Shown in pieces: positions 42,872 to 51,616 of a DNA stretch of 53,609 nucleotides. Position 1 is the stretch's first letter. Every line of letters starts with the position of its first letter. The notes under the pieces are model-generated. The model did no database searches. It had not been told where the DNA came from and was given only the letters and a program-made list of their open reading frames with translations. The translations under genes were made by a program, and so were the position numbers. The DNA comes from UBA3210 sp048359995 (GTDB lineage: Bacteria; Bacillota_I; Bacilli_A; RFN20; CAG-449). Location of the stretch: assembly GCA_048359995.1 (NCBI GenBank), contig DBGCPK010000018.1:1-53609 (forward strand). Direction: 5' to 3'.

Positions 42872-43512
42872 TGGATTTTGTTGCGTATGTCGAGAAAATT
42901 AAATCCACTTTAAAAAAAGAACAGATAAAAGTCTTTGATTCTATAAAAAGTTTTGATTCGTTAAGGCTAGCATCTTTGGGCTCTAATGATACTGAAGGTT
43001 ATCAAGTTTTCACGCCAGATTTTATTGTTAAGGATATGTGCACTGCGGTAGGCGATGACGTTTTTGATTTCGAGAAAACGGTTCTTGAACCAACTTCTGG
43101 AGACGGAGCCTTTACAACATATATTTTGAGAAAAAGACTCGAAAAAGCTTCTAAAAACGATGATTTTGAAATAAATTCTCTCAAAGCCTTATCTACTATT
43201 TATTCCATAGAAATGGACAAAGAACTAATTATAAAGCAAAGGAATAACATTCTTACCGTCATTAAACTATTTGTTGAAGAAGAGAAAAAAGAAGTAGATG
43301 ACAGTTATTTTGATATGGCAAAGCTTATTATCACAACCAACTTTATGTGGGCGATGTTCAATAGCGATTATCCAATAGGCGGATTCATTATAGATGTCGC
43401 TTATAAGATGCCAAACGCTGAAAAGAAGGACTTCAGAAGCCTTGACATGCCCGTTTGGAAAATATCAAAAGAGGATATCTCACTTGGTTATGAGGGGGTA
43501 GAAATATGGTAG
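42871..43512 (+). CDS. Short N6-methylase subunit with SAM motif but no NPPY
   Basis: A 213-residue protein. GYQVFTPDFIVKDM leads to a SAM-binding motif I, VLEPTSGDGAF (71-81), then a motif II-like IEMD. Where NPPY would be expected there is only TTNFMWAM, so the catalytic motif seems absent. The following protein has the opposite arrangement: a poor motif I (NPATKNG) and a good NPPY. The two may together form one methyltransferase, or this one may be a target-recognition or regulatory partner. It overlaps both neighbours by a few bases. Confidence 0.7.
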   Translation: MDFVAYVEKIKSTLKKEQIKVFDSIKSFDSLRLASLGSNDTEGYQVFTPDFIVKDMCTAVGDDVFDFEKTVLEPTSGDGAFTTYILRKRLEKASKNDDFEINSLKALSTIYSIEMDKELIIKQRNNILTVIKLFVEEEKKEVDDSYFDMAKLIITTNFMWAMFNSDYPIGGFIIDVAYKMPNAEKKDFRSLDMPVWKISKEDISLGYEGVEIW

Positions 43513-45239
43513 AAGAAAAGAAAAACGAAGCTTTAGAAGCTGAATCTGAATATAGGACTGCCGTTGAATCTGCGACAGATTACATCGAGAACTTTGATAT
43601 TCTCGAAACAATCACAAACGTCGGAAACGATGAGGTTTTCACGCCTAGGAAAACATGTGACATGATGCTTGATTCTCTTCCAGAGGAGGTCTGGCATAAT
43701 CCAAACTACAAATGGCTTAACCCCGCAACAAAAAACGGCATCTTTGAACGAGAAATTGCTATTAGGCTAGATGAAGGATTAAAAGATATTATTCCTGATA
43801 CTGAGAAAAGAAGAAAACACATTCTTCAAGAGATGATCTTTTCTATCGGTCAAACAAAATTCACTGCAAATGTTGCTAGAAGGACCGTTTATTATTGCTC
43901 CCAAGCCAACAGAAAATGCGATGGCATTAAGGCTCCTGACGGGCATTACGTAAATGGCTATGCTATCGGGAACGGGACATGGTTCGATGATGAAGAAGGG
44001 AATATTAAGACACCTTGCTTAGATCACGAATTCGTCGATGGCAGTGGAAAGCATATGCCATCAAATTGCAGTGGCGATGATAGAAAAAAATATAAATGCA
44101 AGCACTGTAGTATTTCTGGCGCTTCTGAATACAACGATAAAAACCAACGAGAAAAATACGCATATGAGTTGATTCATATTCCAAAGTTGAATTTGAAAAG
44201 ATATATGCAAGACAGATTTTTTGGAGGAGATAGAAATATGAAATTCGATATTATTATTGGCAATCCACCTTATCAATTGAGCGATGGCGGTGCTCAAGCT
44301 TCGGCTAGGCCAATCTATAATTTGTTTATAAACCAAGCCAGAGAATTAAATCCTAAGTATTTGTGTATGATTATTCCTTCCAGGTGGATGACAGGTGGCA
44401 AAGGTTTAGACGATTTTAGAAGTTCAATGATATCCGATAAGCATATAAGATTGCTGCATGATTTTATCGATCCAAAAGAATGCTTTCCAAGCAACGAAAT
44501 CAAAGGTGGTGTTTGCTATTTCGTATGGGAAAGGGACAATCAAGGACCTTGCAGAATTTGCACTCATAAAGATGGTAAAATAAAAGAATCTACTAGGTAT
44601 TTGAAGGAAGGAAACGTTGACGTTTTTGTTCGAGACGAAAGACTGTTGTCTTTGCTTGAAAAATCATTAGCGTACAAAGGTGGGTCATTTTCAAAAATCG
44701 TCTCACCGCGTAAGCCATATGGCTTAAGCGGTGATGTCTTTAAAGACCCTTCAAAGTATGCTCTTCCTCCTATGTCTGATATGCCTATTGAAAATGGTCT
44801 AACTATTCATGGGCTCGATGAACATTTGAAACGAGTTAAAAAATATGTTGCTTCTGATTATCCAATTCCTAAGAAAGAAATGATTAAAGGCTATAAACTT
44901 TTTGTTGCAAGAAACCAAGGTAGTGGAGTCTTTGGTGAAACCATGTCAGAAGCTATTATTGCTGGGAACAATGAGTTATGTACTGAAACATATGTAGTTT
45001 TTGGTCCGTTTAAAACTAAAGAAGAGGCGCTTAATTGCTGGGATTATGTGAAGACTAAATTTTTCAGAGCCATGCTTGGGATAAGAAAACTCGACCAAGG
45101 TGCAGCGCAAGGTGTTTATCAATATGTTCCTTTAGTTGACCTTACAGAAAAATGGACTGATAAAAAGCTTTATGAAAAATTTGAGTTGTCACAAGATGAT
45201 ATAAAATTCATTGAAGAAAACGTACAGGAGATGGTGTAA
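43506..45239 (+). CDS. Eco57I-like N6-adenine DNA methyltransferase
   Basis: A 577-residue methylase. It has NDEVFTPRKTCDMML, a degenerate motif I WLNPATKNGIF (near 70-80), the catalytic NPPY at 253-256 (FDIIIGNPPYQLS), then a C-terminal target-recognition region. A central Cys/His-rich insert (CDGIKAPDGH, CLDHEF, CKHCS) near 138-205 may bind zinc. It should methylate adenine at the recognition site of the cassette to protect host DNA. The restriction subunit starts 3 bp after its stop. Codon use is AT-rich like the rest of the cassette. Confidence 0.85.
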   Translation: MVEEKKNEALEAESEYRTAVESATDYIENFDILETITNVGNDEVFTPRKTCDMMLDSLPEEVWHNPNYKWLNPATKNGIFEREIAIRLDEGLKDIIPDTEKRRKHILQEMIFSIGQTKFTANVARRTVYYCSQANRKCDGIKAPDGHYVNGYAIGNGTWFDDEEGNIKTPCLDHEFVDGSGKHMPSNCSGDDRKKYKCKHCSISGASEYNDKNQREKYAYELIHIPKLNLKRYMQDRFFGGDRNMKFDIIIGNPPYQLSDGGAQASARPIYNLFINQARELNPKYLCMIIPSRWMTGGKGLDDFRSSMISDKHIRLLHDFIDPKECFPSNEIKGGVCYFVWERDNQGPCRICTHKDGKIKESTRYLKEGNVDVFVRDERLLSLLEKSLAYKGGSFSKIVSPRKPYGLSGDVFKDPSKYALPPMSDMPIENGLTIHGLDEHLKRVKKYVASDYPIPKKEMIKGYKLFVARNQGSGVFGETMSEAIIAGNNELCTETYVVFGPFKTKEEALNCWDYVKTKFFRAMLGIRKLDQGAAQGVYQYVPLVDLTEKWTDKKLYEKFELSQDDIKFIEENVQEMV

Positions 45240-45242
45240 GTT

Positions 45243-48200
45243 ATGGCGGAAGTAATGGTCAGAAAATACACCGATATAAATAACTACGATGAGGTGAAGA
45301 TCGGTGGTAAGAACAGAACGTTTCACCTTGATGATAAAAACGATACTGAACAATCATTGATTCTGATCTACATGTATGTCCTTCCTAAATTTATGGGACA
45401 TGGCATTAAAGTAGGCATGGCTAAATGCAGGATGGACGAGTCTTTTTGGCATGCGATCAAGGCAAGAATTAAAGATCAGAAACATGAGCTTGCTCTAACC
45501 GACGACCAGTTTGCAAGAGGCTATGGCGATGAAAGAGAAGTCATTTATTGGGGCATTTGTATCGATGCTAATAATGACTCATTTAAGGATTACCATGTCC
45601 ACGATGAGATCAAGGGAAGATGCGCAGGGCTTGTCGAAAAAGAGCAGGAATGGTTCACAAACGTTCCTCAGGACGAGCTGGTTGAGATCTTCCAGGGTTT
45701 GAGGAAAGAATCTTCAGGCAGAACTATCTATAGCCCAAGGAAAGAGCAGGCAGATTGCGTCGAAGCATTAAAAACCTATTTCAAGGATCACAAAACTGGC
45801 GGCAGATTCCTTCTCAACTGCAAGATGAGATACGGTAAATCATTCACTACCTACAAGTATTGTGAGGAGGCAGGGCTTGATAGAATCTTGATTCTTACGT
45901 TCATCCCAGCAGTTGAGTCCTCATGGAGGGAAGACCTAACCCATATCAAAAAGGAATATAAGTATTTCACCGATGAGAATTTGAGAAAATCTAGCTTCAT
46001 GCTAAATTGGCAAACCGAACCATATGTGCTCTTTTTATCGTTGCAGAATTACTTAGGAAAAGATAATAACTCTCAAGAAACCAAAGGAAAAATCAAACAG
46101 CTTCAAGAGATCGATTGGGATTTGGTCATCCTTGACGAATACCATTTCGGAGCTTGGAATCAAAGGACCCAAGGGACAATCGAGAACCAGGAAGATTTAG
46201 ATAAAGATTACCAAGATGAACTTAAGAGAACCAAGGACGTCATCGAGAAATTCAATATACATACAAAACAAACCATTTGTTTATCAGGCACTCCTTTCAA
46301 AGCGATAGCGAAGGGCGAGTTCACAGACGAGAACACATTTACTTACTCATATTTCGATGAGCAAAGAAACAAATATCCGAACAGCGAATCTGGAGATTTC
46401 GAAACGAAGAATCCGCTTTATGCCCATTTCCCAGACATGAAGATTTTCGGATACAACATGTCAAGGCTGTTTGCAAACATGACAGCTTCAGTGTTCTCGG
46501 GAGATACTTTGTACGGGAAAAAGTACTTTTCTCTTAACAAATTCTTTGAGACAAGGAGAGATTCTAACCCCAACGAGCCATGTACCTTTGTCTATGAAGA
46601 GCAAATAAAACAATGGTTAGAGATTATCAAAGGCAGAAGCACATTCGGAGATAAATTCCCATACTCCAATCAGCAGATGCTCGCAAACAACAAGCACACT
46701 TTATGGCTGATGCCAAGAACTAATGCAGTTCATGCTATGGCTAAGTTATTAGAGGAAGATGAATATTTCTCGAAGTACGAGATCATCAACCTTTCAAAAG
46801 ACGGCGTGGGGGCAGGTGTCGATGCCTACGATTATCTGAACGAGAGGATAACCGCTGCGAAGAACACGAACAAACTAGGGTCGATCGCGATCACGGTAAA
46901 TAAACTTACCATCGGTGTCACTGTCAAAGATTGGTTCAGCGTGTTTGTTTTAAAGGACTTAGCGTCCCCTGAGCAGTATTTCCAATCTATCTTCAGAATC
47001 CAAACACCATATGTTGAAAAAGGAAAGATCCTGAAGCCTTATGGTTTTGTTTATGACTTCAATATTGATAGGGCAGCAGCCTTGCTTTTGAAATACGCCG
47101 AACAATCGCAAGACCAGCAATCGACAAAGCTAGAGATAGCCAAGCTTATCGTTAAGTATCTTCCTATCTTTGTTAATGGGGATATGTCACAGCCAATCAG
47201 CGAGCAGGTGTTCTATGAGCTTGCAGAATTCGGAGATAGTAGCGGTATTCCTCTTTCTAGAAAAATTACAGATACTACAAGGACAACGAGGATGCTTGAT
47301 GATGAGGTCATTGCCTCTATGCTCAATGACAATGAGGTTAGCGACATCATCAAAAGAGTGTTCGCCCATGCCAAGTTCAACAAACCTAAGCAGCAAACAA
47401 TGACCCAAAAACCAGCCGACGGCTTTGACACAAAAATAGCAAAAGCTGGTAGAGATAAAGGCTATACTTTGGGCCAAGACGACTATAAGAAATACATTGA
47501 TTTGGATGACCTTAGCATTCAGAAGGAATTCGAAGATAGTTTAGCAAAATATATCAGTGAGTATTGTCCTAAGGAATATGATGAAATAAAGGCAAAGTGG
47601 TATTCAAATGGCCTTATTAAAGGTTACGAGGCTGGTGTCAACGCTCCGATTAAGAAACTTAATTGTGGGCATGACGACGGTGTTAAGTTTGTCGATAAAG
47701 TCAAAGCTCAGTTTGGCAATTCTGTCGTTTGGAAAGAAGAAACCAGGGTTATGATCGATAACTTCGTCAAGAAGTATTTGAACGACATAAACAACATCCC
47801 GAAAGAATACAGGGGCATGCTTTATAAGAGATGGTATTGCGATTCGTTTAGGAAAGCCGTTAAGAATGAATTGTCTCCAAAGATTCCATACGAAAAGGGG
47901 AAATCCGTTGAAGACGCAGACAATGTCATGAAGCACATACTCGCCCGCTTGTTTGAATTCTTATATATCAGTGTTTATAGGGAGACTACCTTCCAAGAGA
48001 TCTTTAACAACGCTGACCCTAATGTGTTCTTAGAAGCTGTGGGTATTACAAAGAAGGACTTTGAGGTCCTTAATAAATACAAAGTATTCCAGGAAGATGT
48101 TTTAAATAACTATATTCATGACTTCTTTGTTAATGAGTCTTTGGGTTCAAAGTTGAATCTTGAGGATGAAGAAATCAAGAAACAATACAGAAACAGTTTT

Positions 48201-48620
48201 GACTGGTTTGGTTTTGGCTTGGATTCAGAGGATGACGACTTGGAAATCGATGAAAACGTCCATTATTCAGAAGTAATGGAAGCGATCGATGACTATATTG
48301 TCGAGGCAGAAGCTTCTACTGGAGGAGGCTTAACAATAGAACAAGCCAGACACAACAATGAAGTCGATATGAAATCGGATGATGAAGAAGTTCAGGGAAC
48401 GGAAGAAACCGAAGTCGAGGCAGAACCAGATGAGGAGATATTTCAACCAATTAGTGATAAAGAGAAGATCGTCGACTTGCTAAGGAAGAATCCAAGAGGA
48501 CTGAAGTCCAAGAAAATAGCAGCCATCTTGAATATATCTAAGCACGATGTGAACGTTATTCTTTATTCGAATCAAGGTCAATTCACGAAAGACATCTTTG
48601 GTGGTTGGAAATTAAAGTAG
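45243..48620 (+). CDS. Restriction subunit: GIY-YIG-like nuclease fused to SF2 helicase
   Basis: A 1125-residue protein. Residues 40-140 resemble a T5orf172-type GIY-YIG nuclease: IYMYVLPKF...GIKVGMAKCR, then DEIKGRC...EKEQEWF. The helicase follows with motif I as MRYGKS (195-200), motif II DEYH (298-301), motif III SGTPF (near 348-352) and motif VI as QSIFRIQ (near 584). A long helical part follows, then an acidic linker (about 1010-1075) and a C-terminal winged-helix (LKSKKIAAILNISKHDV). It is the likely ATP-dependent restriction component working with the methylase encoded just upstream. All motifs are in one unbroken frame. Confidence 0.8.
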   Translation: MAEVMVRKYTDINNYDEVKIGGKNRTFHLDDKNDTEQSLILIYMYVLPKFMGHGIKVGMAKCRMDESFWHAIKARIKDQKHELALTDDQFARGYGDEREVIYWGICIDANNDSFKDYHVHDEIKGRCAGLVEKEQEWFTNVPQDELVEIFQGLRKESSGRTIYSPRKEQADCVEALKTYFKDHKTGGRFLLNCKMRYGKSFTTYKYCEEAGLDRILILTFIPAVESSWREDLTHIKKEYKYFTDENLRKSSFMLNWQTEPYVLFLSLQNYLGKDNNSQETKGKIKQLQEIDWDLVILDEYHFGAWNQRTQGTIENQEDLDKDYQDELKRTKDVIEKFNIHTKQTICLSGTPFKAIAKGEFTDENTFTYSYFDEQRNKYPNSESGDFETKNPLYAHFPDMKIFGYNMSRLFANMTASVFSGDTLYGKKYFSLNKFFETRRDSNPNEPCTFVYEEQIKQWLEIIKGRSTFGDKFPYSNQQMLANNKHTLWLMPRTNAVHAMAKLLEEDEYFSKYEIINLSKDGVGAGVDAYDYLNERITAAKNTNKLGSIAITVNKLTIGVTVKDWFSVFVLKDLASPEQYFQSIFRIQTPYVEKGKILKPYGFVYDFNIDRAAALLLKYAEQSQDQQSTKLEIAKLIVKYLPIFVNGDMSQPISEQVFYELAEFGDSSGIPLSRKITDTTRTTRMLDDEVIASMLNDNEVSDIIKRVFAHAKFNKPKQQTMTQKPADGFDTKIAKAGRDKGYTLGQDDYKKYIDLDDLSIQKEFEDSLAKYISEYCPKEYDEIKAKWYSNGLIKGYEAGVNAPIKKLNCGHDDGVKFVDKVKAQFGNSVVWKEETRVMIDNFVKKYLNDINNIPKEYRGMLYKRWYCDSFRKAVKNELSPKIPYEKGKSVEDADNVMKHILARLFEFLYISVYRETTFQEIFNNADPNVFLEAVGITKKDFEVLNKYKVFQEDVLNNYIHDFFVNESLGSKLNLEDEEIKKQYRNSFDWFGFGLDSEDDDLEIDENVHYSEVMEAIDDYIVEAEASTGGGLTIEQARHNNEVDMKSDDEEVQGTEETEVEAEPDEEIFQPISDKEKIVDLLRKNPRGLKSKKIAAILNISKHDVNVILYSNQGQFTKDIFGGWKLK

Positions 48621-48631
48621 AGGAGATTTGT

Positions 48632-48682
48632 ATGGGTAATTCAAAATACTTAGACAGCTTAAACAAAACCGAAAGGAGTTAA
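48632..48682 (+). CDS. 16-residue small ORF between the restriction and HNH genes
   Basis: MGNSKYLDSLNKTERS preceded by AGAGGAGATTTGT, a strong ribosome site, and ending inside the AAAGGAG ribosome site of the HNH gene (start 48691). It may be a leader peptide that couples translation, or the start of a deleted gene. Nothing in the sequence decides between these. Confidence 0.3.
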   Translation: MGNSKYLDSLNKTERS

Positions 48683-48690
48683 TAGCTCTC

Positions 48691-49509
48691 ATGATATTCT
48701 TGATAGTGTTTTTCATATTAATATTTGTGTTTGCCTCCTTCTTCATCGGCTATGTGGTCGTTAAGTCTAAGTATAGGAAATTCGTATTGCAGCACAGCGT
48801 ATCTCTGATGGAGCAGAAAGGCATCAACTCAAGATATTCCTTCATTGCTTATCCGAATCTGAATTGGAGCCACGATTACGACAATGAAAACATGTACGTT
48901 GATATAACAACCGAGGATTTCCTGATTTATCAGCTTACTTATTACAAAAGCCAGGCCAGCAAAGCCCTTAAGGATTCCTTGATGAATAAAATGACATACG
49001 AGGCCTATAAAAAGGATATCGCTGAAAATTGCAAACTTGATTCATACGATACTGAAGAACTTCCCAAAAACAGGAAATGGTTGCAGAAAATAGAGCATGC
49101 AATATTCGAGAGCAATCTGAAGCATTATGATAGATTCACCATAACGGTAATTTTGTATTTAACTAACATAAATGGTGTGCGCAAAGGCAGAAAATCAAGG
49201 ACATTCGAGCCTGAGGATATCAAGGAAGCTATAAACAAGCTCAACCAGAAAAGAGGTAACTTCTATCTGTGCAACGACGTTTGGCAGTCCATCTGCAGGG
49301 TGGAACGTGGAAAAGTATCCAACAAGATGAGGTTTTCCATCTATGAGAGGGATGGATACAGGTGCAGGAAATGCGGAAGAAGCGGAAGGTTTTATGATCT
49401 CGAGATAGACCATATCATCCCTATCGCTAAAGGCGGCAAGTCGACATACGACAACCTGCAAACCCTCTGCCATAGATGCAACGTCAACAAGGGATCGAAC
49501 ATCGAATAA
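48691..49509 (+). CDS. Membrane-anchored HNH endonuclease
   Basis: A 272-residue protein. Residues 1-25 are a strongly hydrophobic signal anchor (IFLIVFFILIFVFASFFIGYVV). The middle is helical and charged. The C-terminus is an HNH nuclease with CRKCG, DHIIPIAKGG, NLQTLCHRCNVNKG: the zinc cysteines, catalytic His and Asn are all present. With the N-terminus as anchor, the nuclease would lie on the cytoplasmic side if the KSKYRK positive charges stay inside. Such an anchored nuclease could act on entering phage DNA. It closes the R-M cassette. AAAGGAG is 12 nt before the ATG. Confidence 0.8.
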   Translation: MIFLIVFFILIFVFASFFIGYVVVKSKYRKFVLQHSVSLMEQKGINSRYSFIAYPNLNWSHDYDNENMYVDITTEDFLIYQLTYYKSQASKALKDSLMNKMTYEAYKKDIAENCKLDSYDTEELPKNRKWLQKIEHAIFESNLKHYDRFTITVILYLTNINGVRKGRKSRTFEPEDIKEAINKLNQKRGNFYLCNDVWQSICRVERGKVSNKMRFSIYERDGYRCRKCGRSGRFYDLEIDHIIPIAKGGKSTYDNLQTLCHRCNVNKGSNIE

Positions 49510-49532
49510 TGATAACTTAATACATCGGCCAT

Positions 49533-49562
49533 CATTGCTGAAATACGCAGTGGTAGCTTTTT
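49533..49562 (+). terminator. Possible weak terminator after the HNH gene
   Basis: CATTGC (49533-49538), loop, GCAGTG (49547-49552), then GTAGC before a T run. The spacing is poor. Confidence 0.35.
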
Positions 49563-49568
49563 CTTTTG

Positions 49569-49596
49569 CCCGTCGAAGATCTCGGCGGGATTTTTT
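49569..49596 (+). terminator. Rho-independent terminator upstream of the recombinase module
   Basis: Stem CCCGTCG (49569-49575), loop AAGATCT, stem CGGCGGG (49583-49589, one T-G pair), A, then six T. Confidence 0.7.
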
Positions 49597-49658
49597 CGTT
49601 TTCTTTGGTCGTTCGCGCCTCGTTTTCGCATGGGTTGGTGAAGGAGGTGGGAACGCCT

Positions 49659-50033
49659 ATGACGCCAGAGGAAAAAGGAAAGATAATCGAATTAAAAGAG
49701 AAGGGTCATTCATATAAAGAGATCGCCGATCGGCTTGGACTATCGAAAAGCACCGTCTCATCTGTCATCAACAGAAGCAAAGAGAAGGCGATCCAGAACA
49801 AATGCGCATGCTGCGGCTCGCCAATAAAGCCCTCTAAGACTGGGAGGAAGAGGAAATACTGCTCGGATAAGTGCAGGAAGATGTGGTGGAGGAACCACGG
49901 GGGCCACAGGATCAACATCGAGGCGGAGTGCCTTTGCTGCGGAAAGCCGATCGTTAGCCACGTAAGAAAGGGCAGGAGGTTCTGCTCGCAAGACTGCTAC
50001 CAGAGGTTCAGGGGAGGCGGCCGCGATGAATAG
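49659..50033 (+). CDS. HTH plus zinc-cluster protein of the recombinase module
   Basis: A 124-residue protein. An N-terminal helix-turn-helix (EEKGKIIELKEKGHSYKEIADRLGLSKSTVSSVINR) precedes two Cys clusters: CACCGSP...KYCSDKCRKMWW and CLCCGKP...RFCSQDCYQRF. This is a familiar small protein encoded before serine recombinases in Firmicutes mobile elements. It probably binds DNA and regulates the module. The ATG at 49659 follows AAGGAGGTG; the frame is open further upstream but the ribosome site fixes the start. Confidence 0.8.
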   Translation: MTPEEKGKIIELKEKGHSYKEIADRLGLSKSTVSSVINRSKEKAIQNKCACCGSPIKPSKTGRKRKYCSDKCRKMWWRNHGGHRINIEAECLCCGKPIVSHVRKGRRFCSQDCYQRFRGGGRDE

Positions 50034-50448
50034 GGACGCCAAGGGGGCGCTCATCCCAAAGGTTCTGCCCGCAGAGGAAAGGGCAAGGCTGGAATCCTAT
50101 CTGCTCTCCCTCTCCAACGCGAAAGCAATGCTTGAGGAAGGCATCATCGACCTCGGCGATTTCGACAAGGCCGAGGCGTTTCTGGCGAGGAAATATTGCA
50201 TCAAAAAACTCAGTATTTATCGCCCGAATGACTTGATAAATACTCCTTTTAGAGCGATATATATATACACGAGGAAAAGGAGGTCAGATAATGGCAGAAA
50301 ACGTAGAAGTCATCGAAAGAAAAAGGAATCCGAGGAAGCGCCTTCAGGTCTGCGCCTACGCCAGGGTGTCGGCCGACAGCTTCGACATGCTCAACTCCCT
50401 TTCGCAGCAGGTGATGGCTTACAGCTCGCTCATCCAAAGCCACGGTGA
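50026..50448 (+). CDS. Small accessory protein of the recombinase module
   Basis: The first 65 residues (LIPKVLPAEERARLESYLLSL, then MLEEGIIDLGDFDKAEAFLARKYCIKKLSIYRPNDLI) match a short helical protein usually found between the HTH/zinc protein and serine recombinases. The frame then continues without a stop for about 75 residues, overlapping the recombinase start by 158 bp. That part is arginine-rich and looks like a shadow of the other frame. The C-terminus may have lost its stop. GGGGAGG precedes the ATG, which overlaps the previous gene by 8 bp. Confidence 0.6.
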   Translation: MNRDAKGALIPKVLPAEERARLESYLLSLSNAKAMLEEGIIDLGDFDKAEAFLARKYCIKKLSIYRPNDLINTPFRAIYIYTRKRRSDNGRKRRSHRKKKESEEAPSGLRLRQGVGRQLRHAQLPFAAGDGLQLAHPKPR

Positions 50449-51616
50449 TTGGGTATACAGAGGGGTCTACAGGGACTACGCCAAGACTGGCACGAAGGAG
50501 AACAGGCCTGGCTTCATCGAGATGCTCTCGGAGTGCAGGAAAGGCAACATCGACATGGTGATCACCAAGTCCATTTCAAGGTTCGCGAGGAACACGCTGA
50601 CGGTCTTACATTCCGTGAGGGAACTGAAGTCCCTTGGGATTGACGTCTATTTTGAGGAGCAGAACATCCACACGATTTCCCCAGAGGGCGAGATGCTGCT
50701 ATCCATCATGGCAAGCTACTACCAAGAGGAATCAAGAAGCATGTCGGAAAACGTCAGATGGAGGAACAAGAAGGACATGGAGGAAGGCAGACTCGTGGGC
50801 GGCGCCGACATGTATGGGTATAGGCTTATCGACAAGACATATGTTACAGTCCCCGAGCAGGCGGAGGTGGTAAAGAGGATATTCGGCGAATACGGAAGCG
50901 GGGAGAAGGGCGCATACCTCATCGCGAAAGGGCTGAACGAGGACGGATTAAGAACCCTGCAAGGCAAGAAGTGGTCTTCCAGCAGGGTGATGACGGTCTT
51001 GAGGAACTACACATACACAGGCAACCTCGTGCTTCAGAAGACGTACGTTGAGGACTACCTCACCAAGAAAAAGAAAACCAATCATGGCGAAAGGCCACAG
51101 TATCTGGTCGAGGGCAATCACGAAGCCATAATATCAACCGAATTGTTCGAAAAATGCAAGGCGATCAGGGAATCAAAGAGAGCCGAGATCGAAGGAAAAA
51201 GGAAACGCTATGAGCATACTGGGGATTTCAGGGGGATCATCAAATGCGGTCTCTGCGGCCATTCGTACATCCATAAGAACGGCCCATACAAGGAATTCTG
51301 GGTTTGCTCCACCTTCTCTCGGAAAGGCAAATCGGAATGCGCATCGAAGCAGATTCCAGATAAGGAACTGAAAATTGCTTTATGCAAGGCACTTGGAATG
51401 CGTGAATTTGACAAAGATGGGTTATTAAGCAAAATCTCATCAATCAAGGCGATGCCAGACAATGTTTTGATTATTGCCACTAACGATGGCAGAGAGATTG
51501 AAGCTAGATGGGATGACCCAAAAAGAAGCGAAGGTTGGACGCCAGAGATGAGGCAGATGGCAAGGGAAAGGAGTTTGAAACATGGCAAAAGTAACAAAGA
51601 TACCAGCAACGATTAA
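50291..51616 (+). CDS. Large serine recombinase 1
   Basis: A 441-residue site-specific recombinase. The resolvase domain has AYARVSADS with nucleophile Ser27 and ISRFARN with conserved arginines. It is followed by the recombinase domain (GAYLIAKGLNEDGLRT) and a zinc ribbon (CGLCGHSY...C...C). It is shorter than many large serine integrases and ends with a basic tail. A strong AAAAGGAGG site precedes the ATG. The frame overlaps the second recombinase by 35 bp, so both are made together and may act as a pair. Confidence 0.93.
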   Translation: MAENVEVIERKRNPRKRLQVCAYARVSADSFDMLNSLSQQVMAYSSLIQSHGDWVYRGVYRDYAKTGTKENRPGFIEMLSECRKGNIDMVITKSISRFARNTLTVLHSVRELKSLGIDVYFEEQNIHTISPEGEMLLSIMASYYQEESRSMSENVRWRNKKDMEEGRLVGGADMYGYRLIDKTYVTVPEQAEVVKRIFGEYGSGEKGAYLIAKGLNEDGLRTLQGKKWSSSRVMTVLRNYTYTGNLVLQKTYVEDYLTKKKKTNHGERPQYLVEGNHEAIISTELFEKCKAIRESKRAEIEGKRKRYEHTGDFRGIIKCGLCGHSYIHKNGPYKEFWVCSTFSRKGKSECASKQIPDKELKIALCKALGMREFDKDGLLSKISSIKAMPDNVLIIATNDGREIEARWDDPKRSEGWTPEMRQMARERSLKHGKSNKDTSND

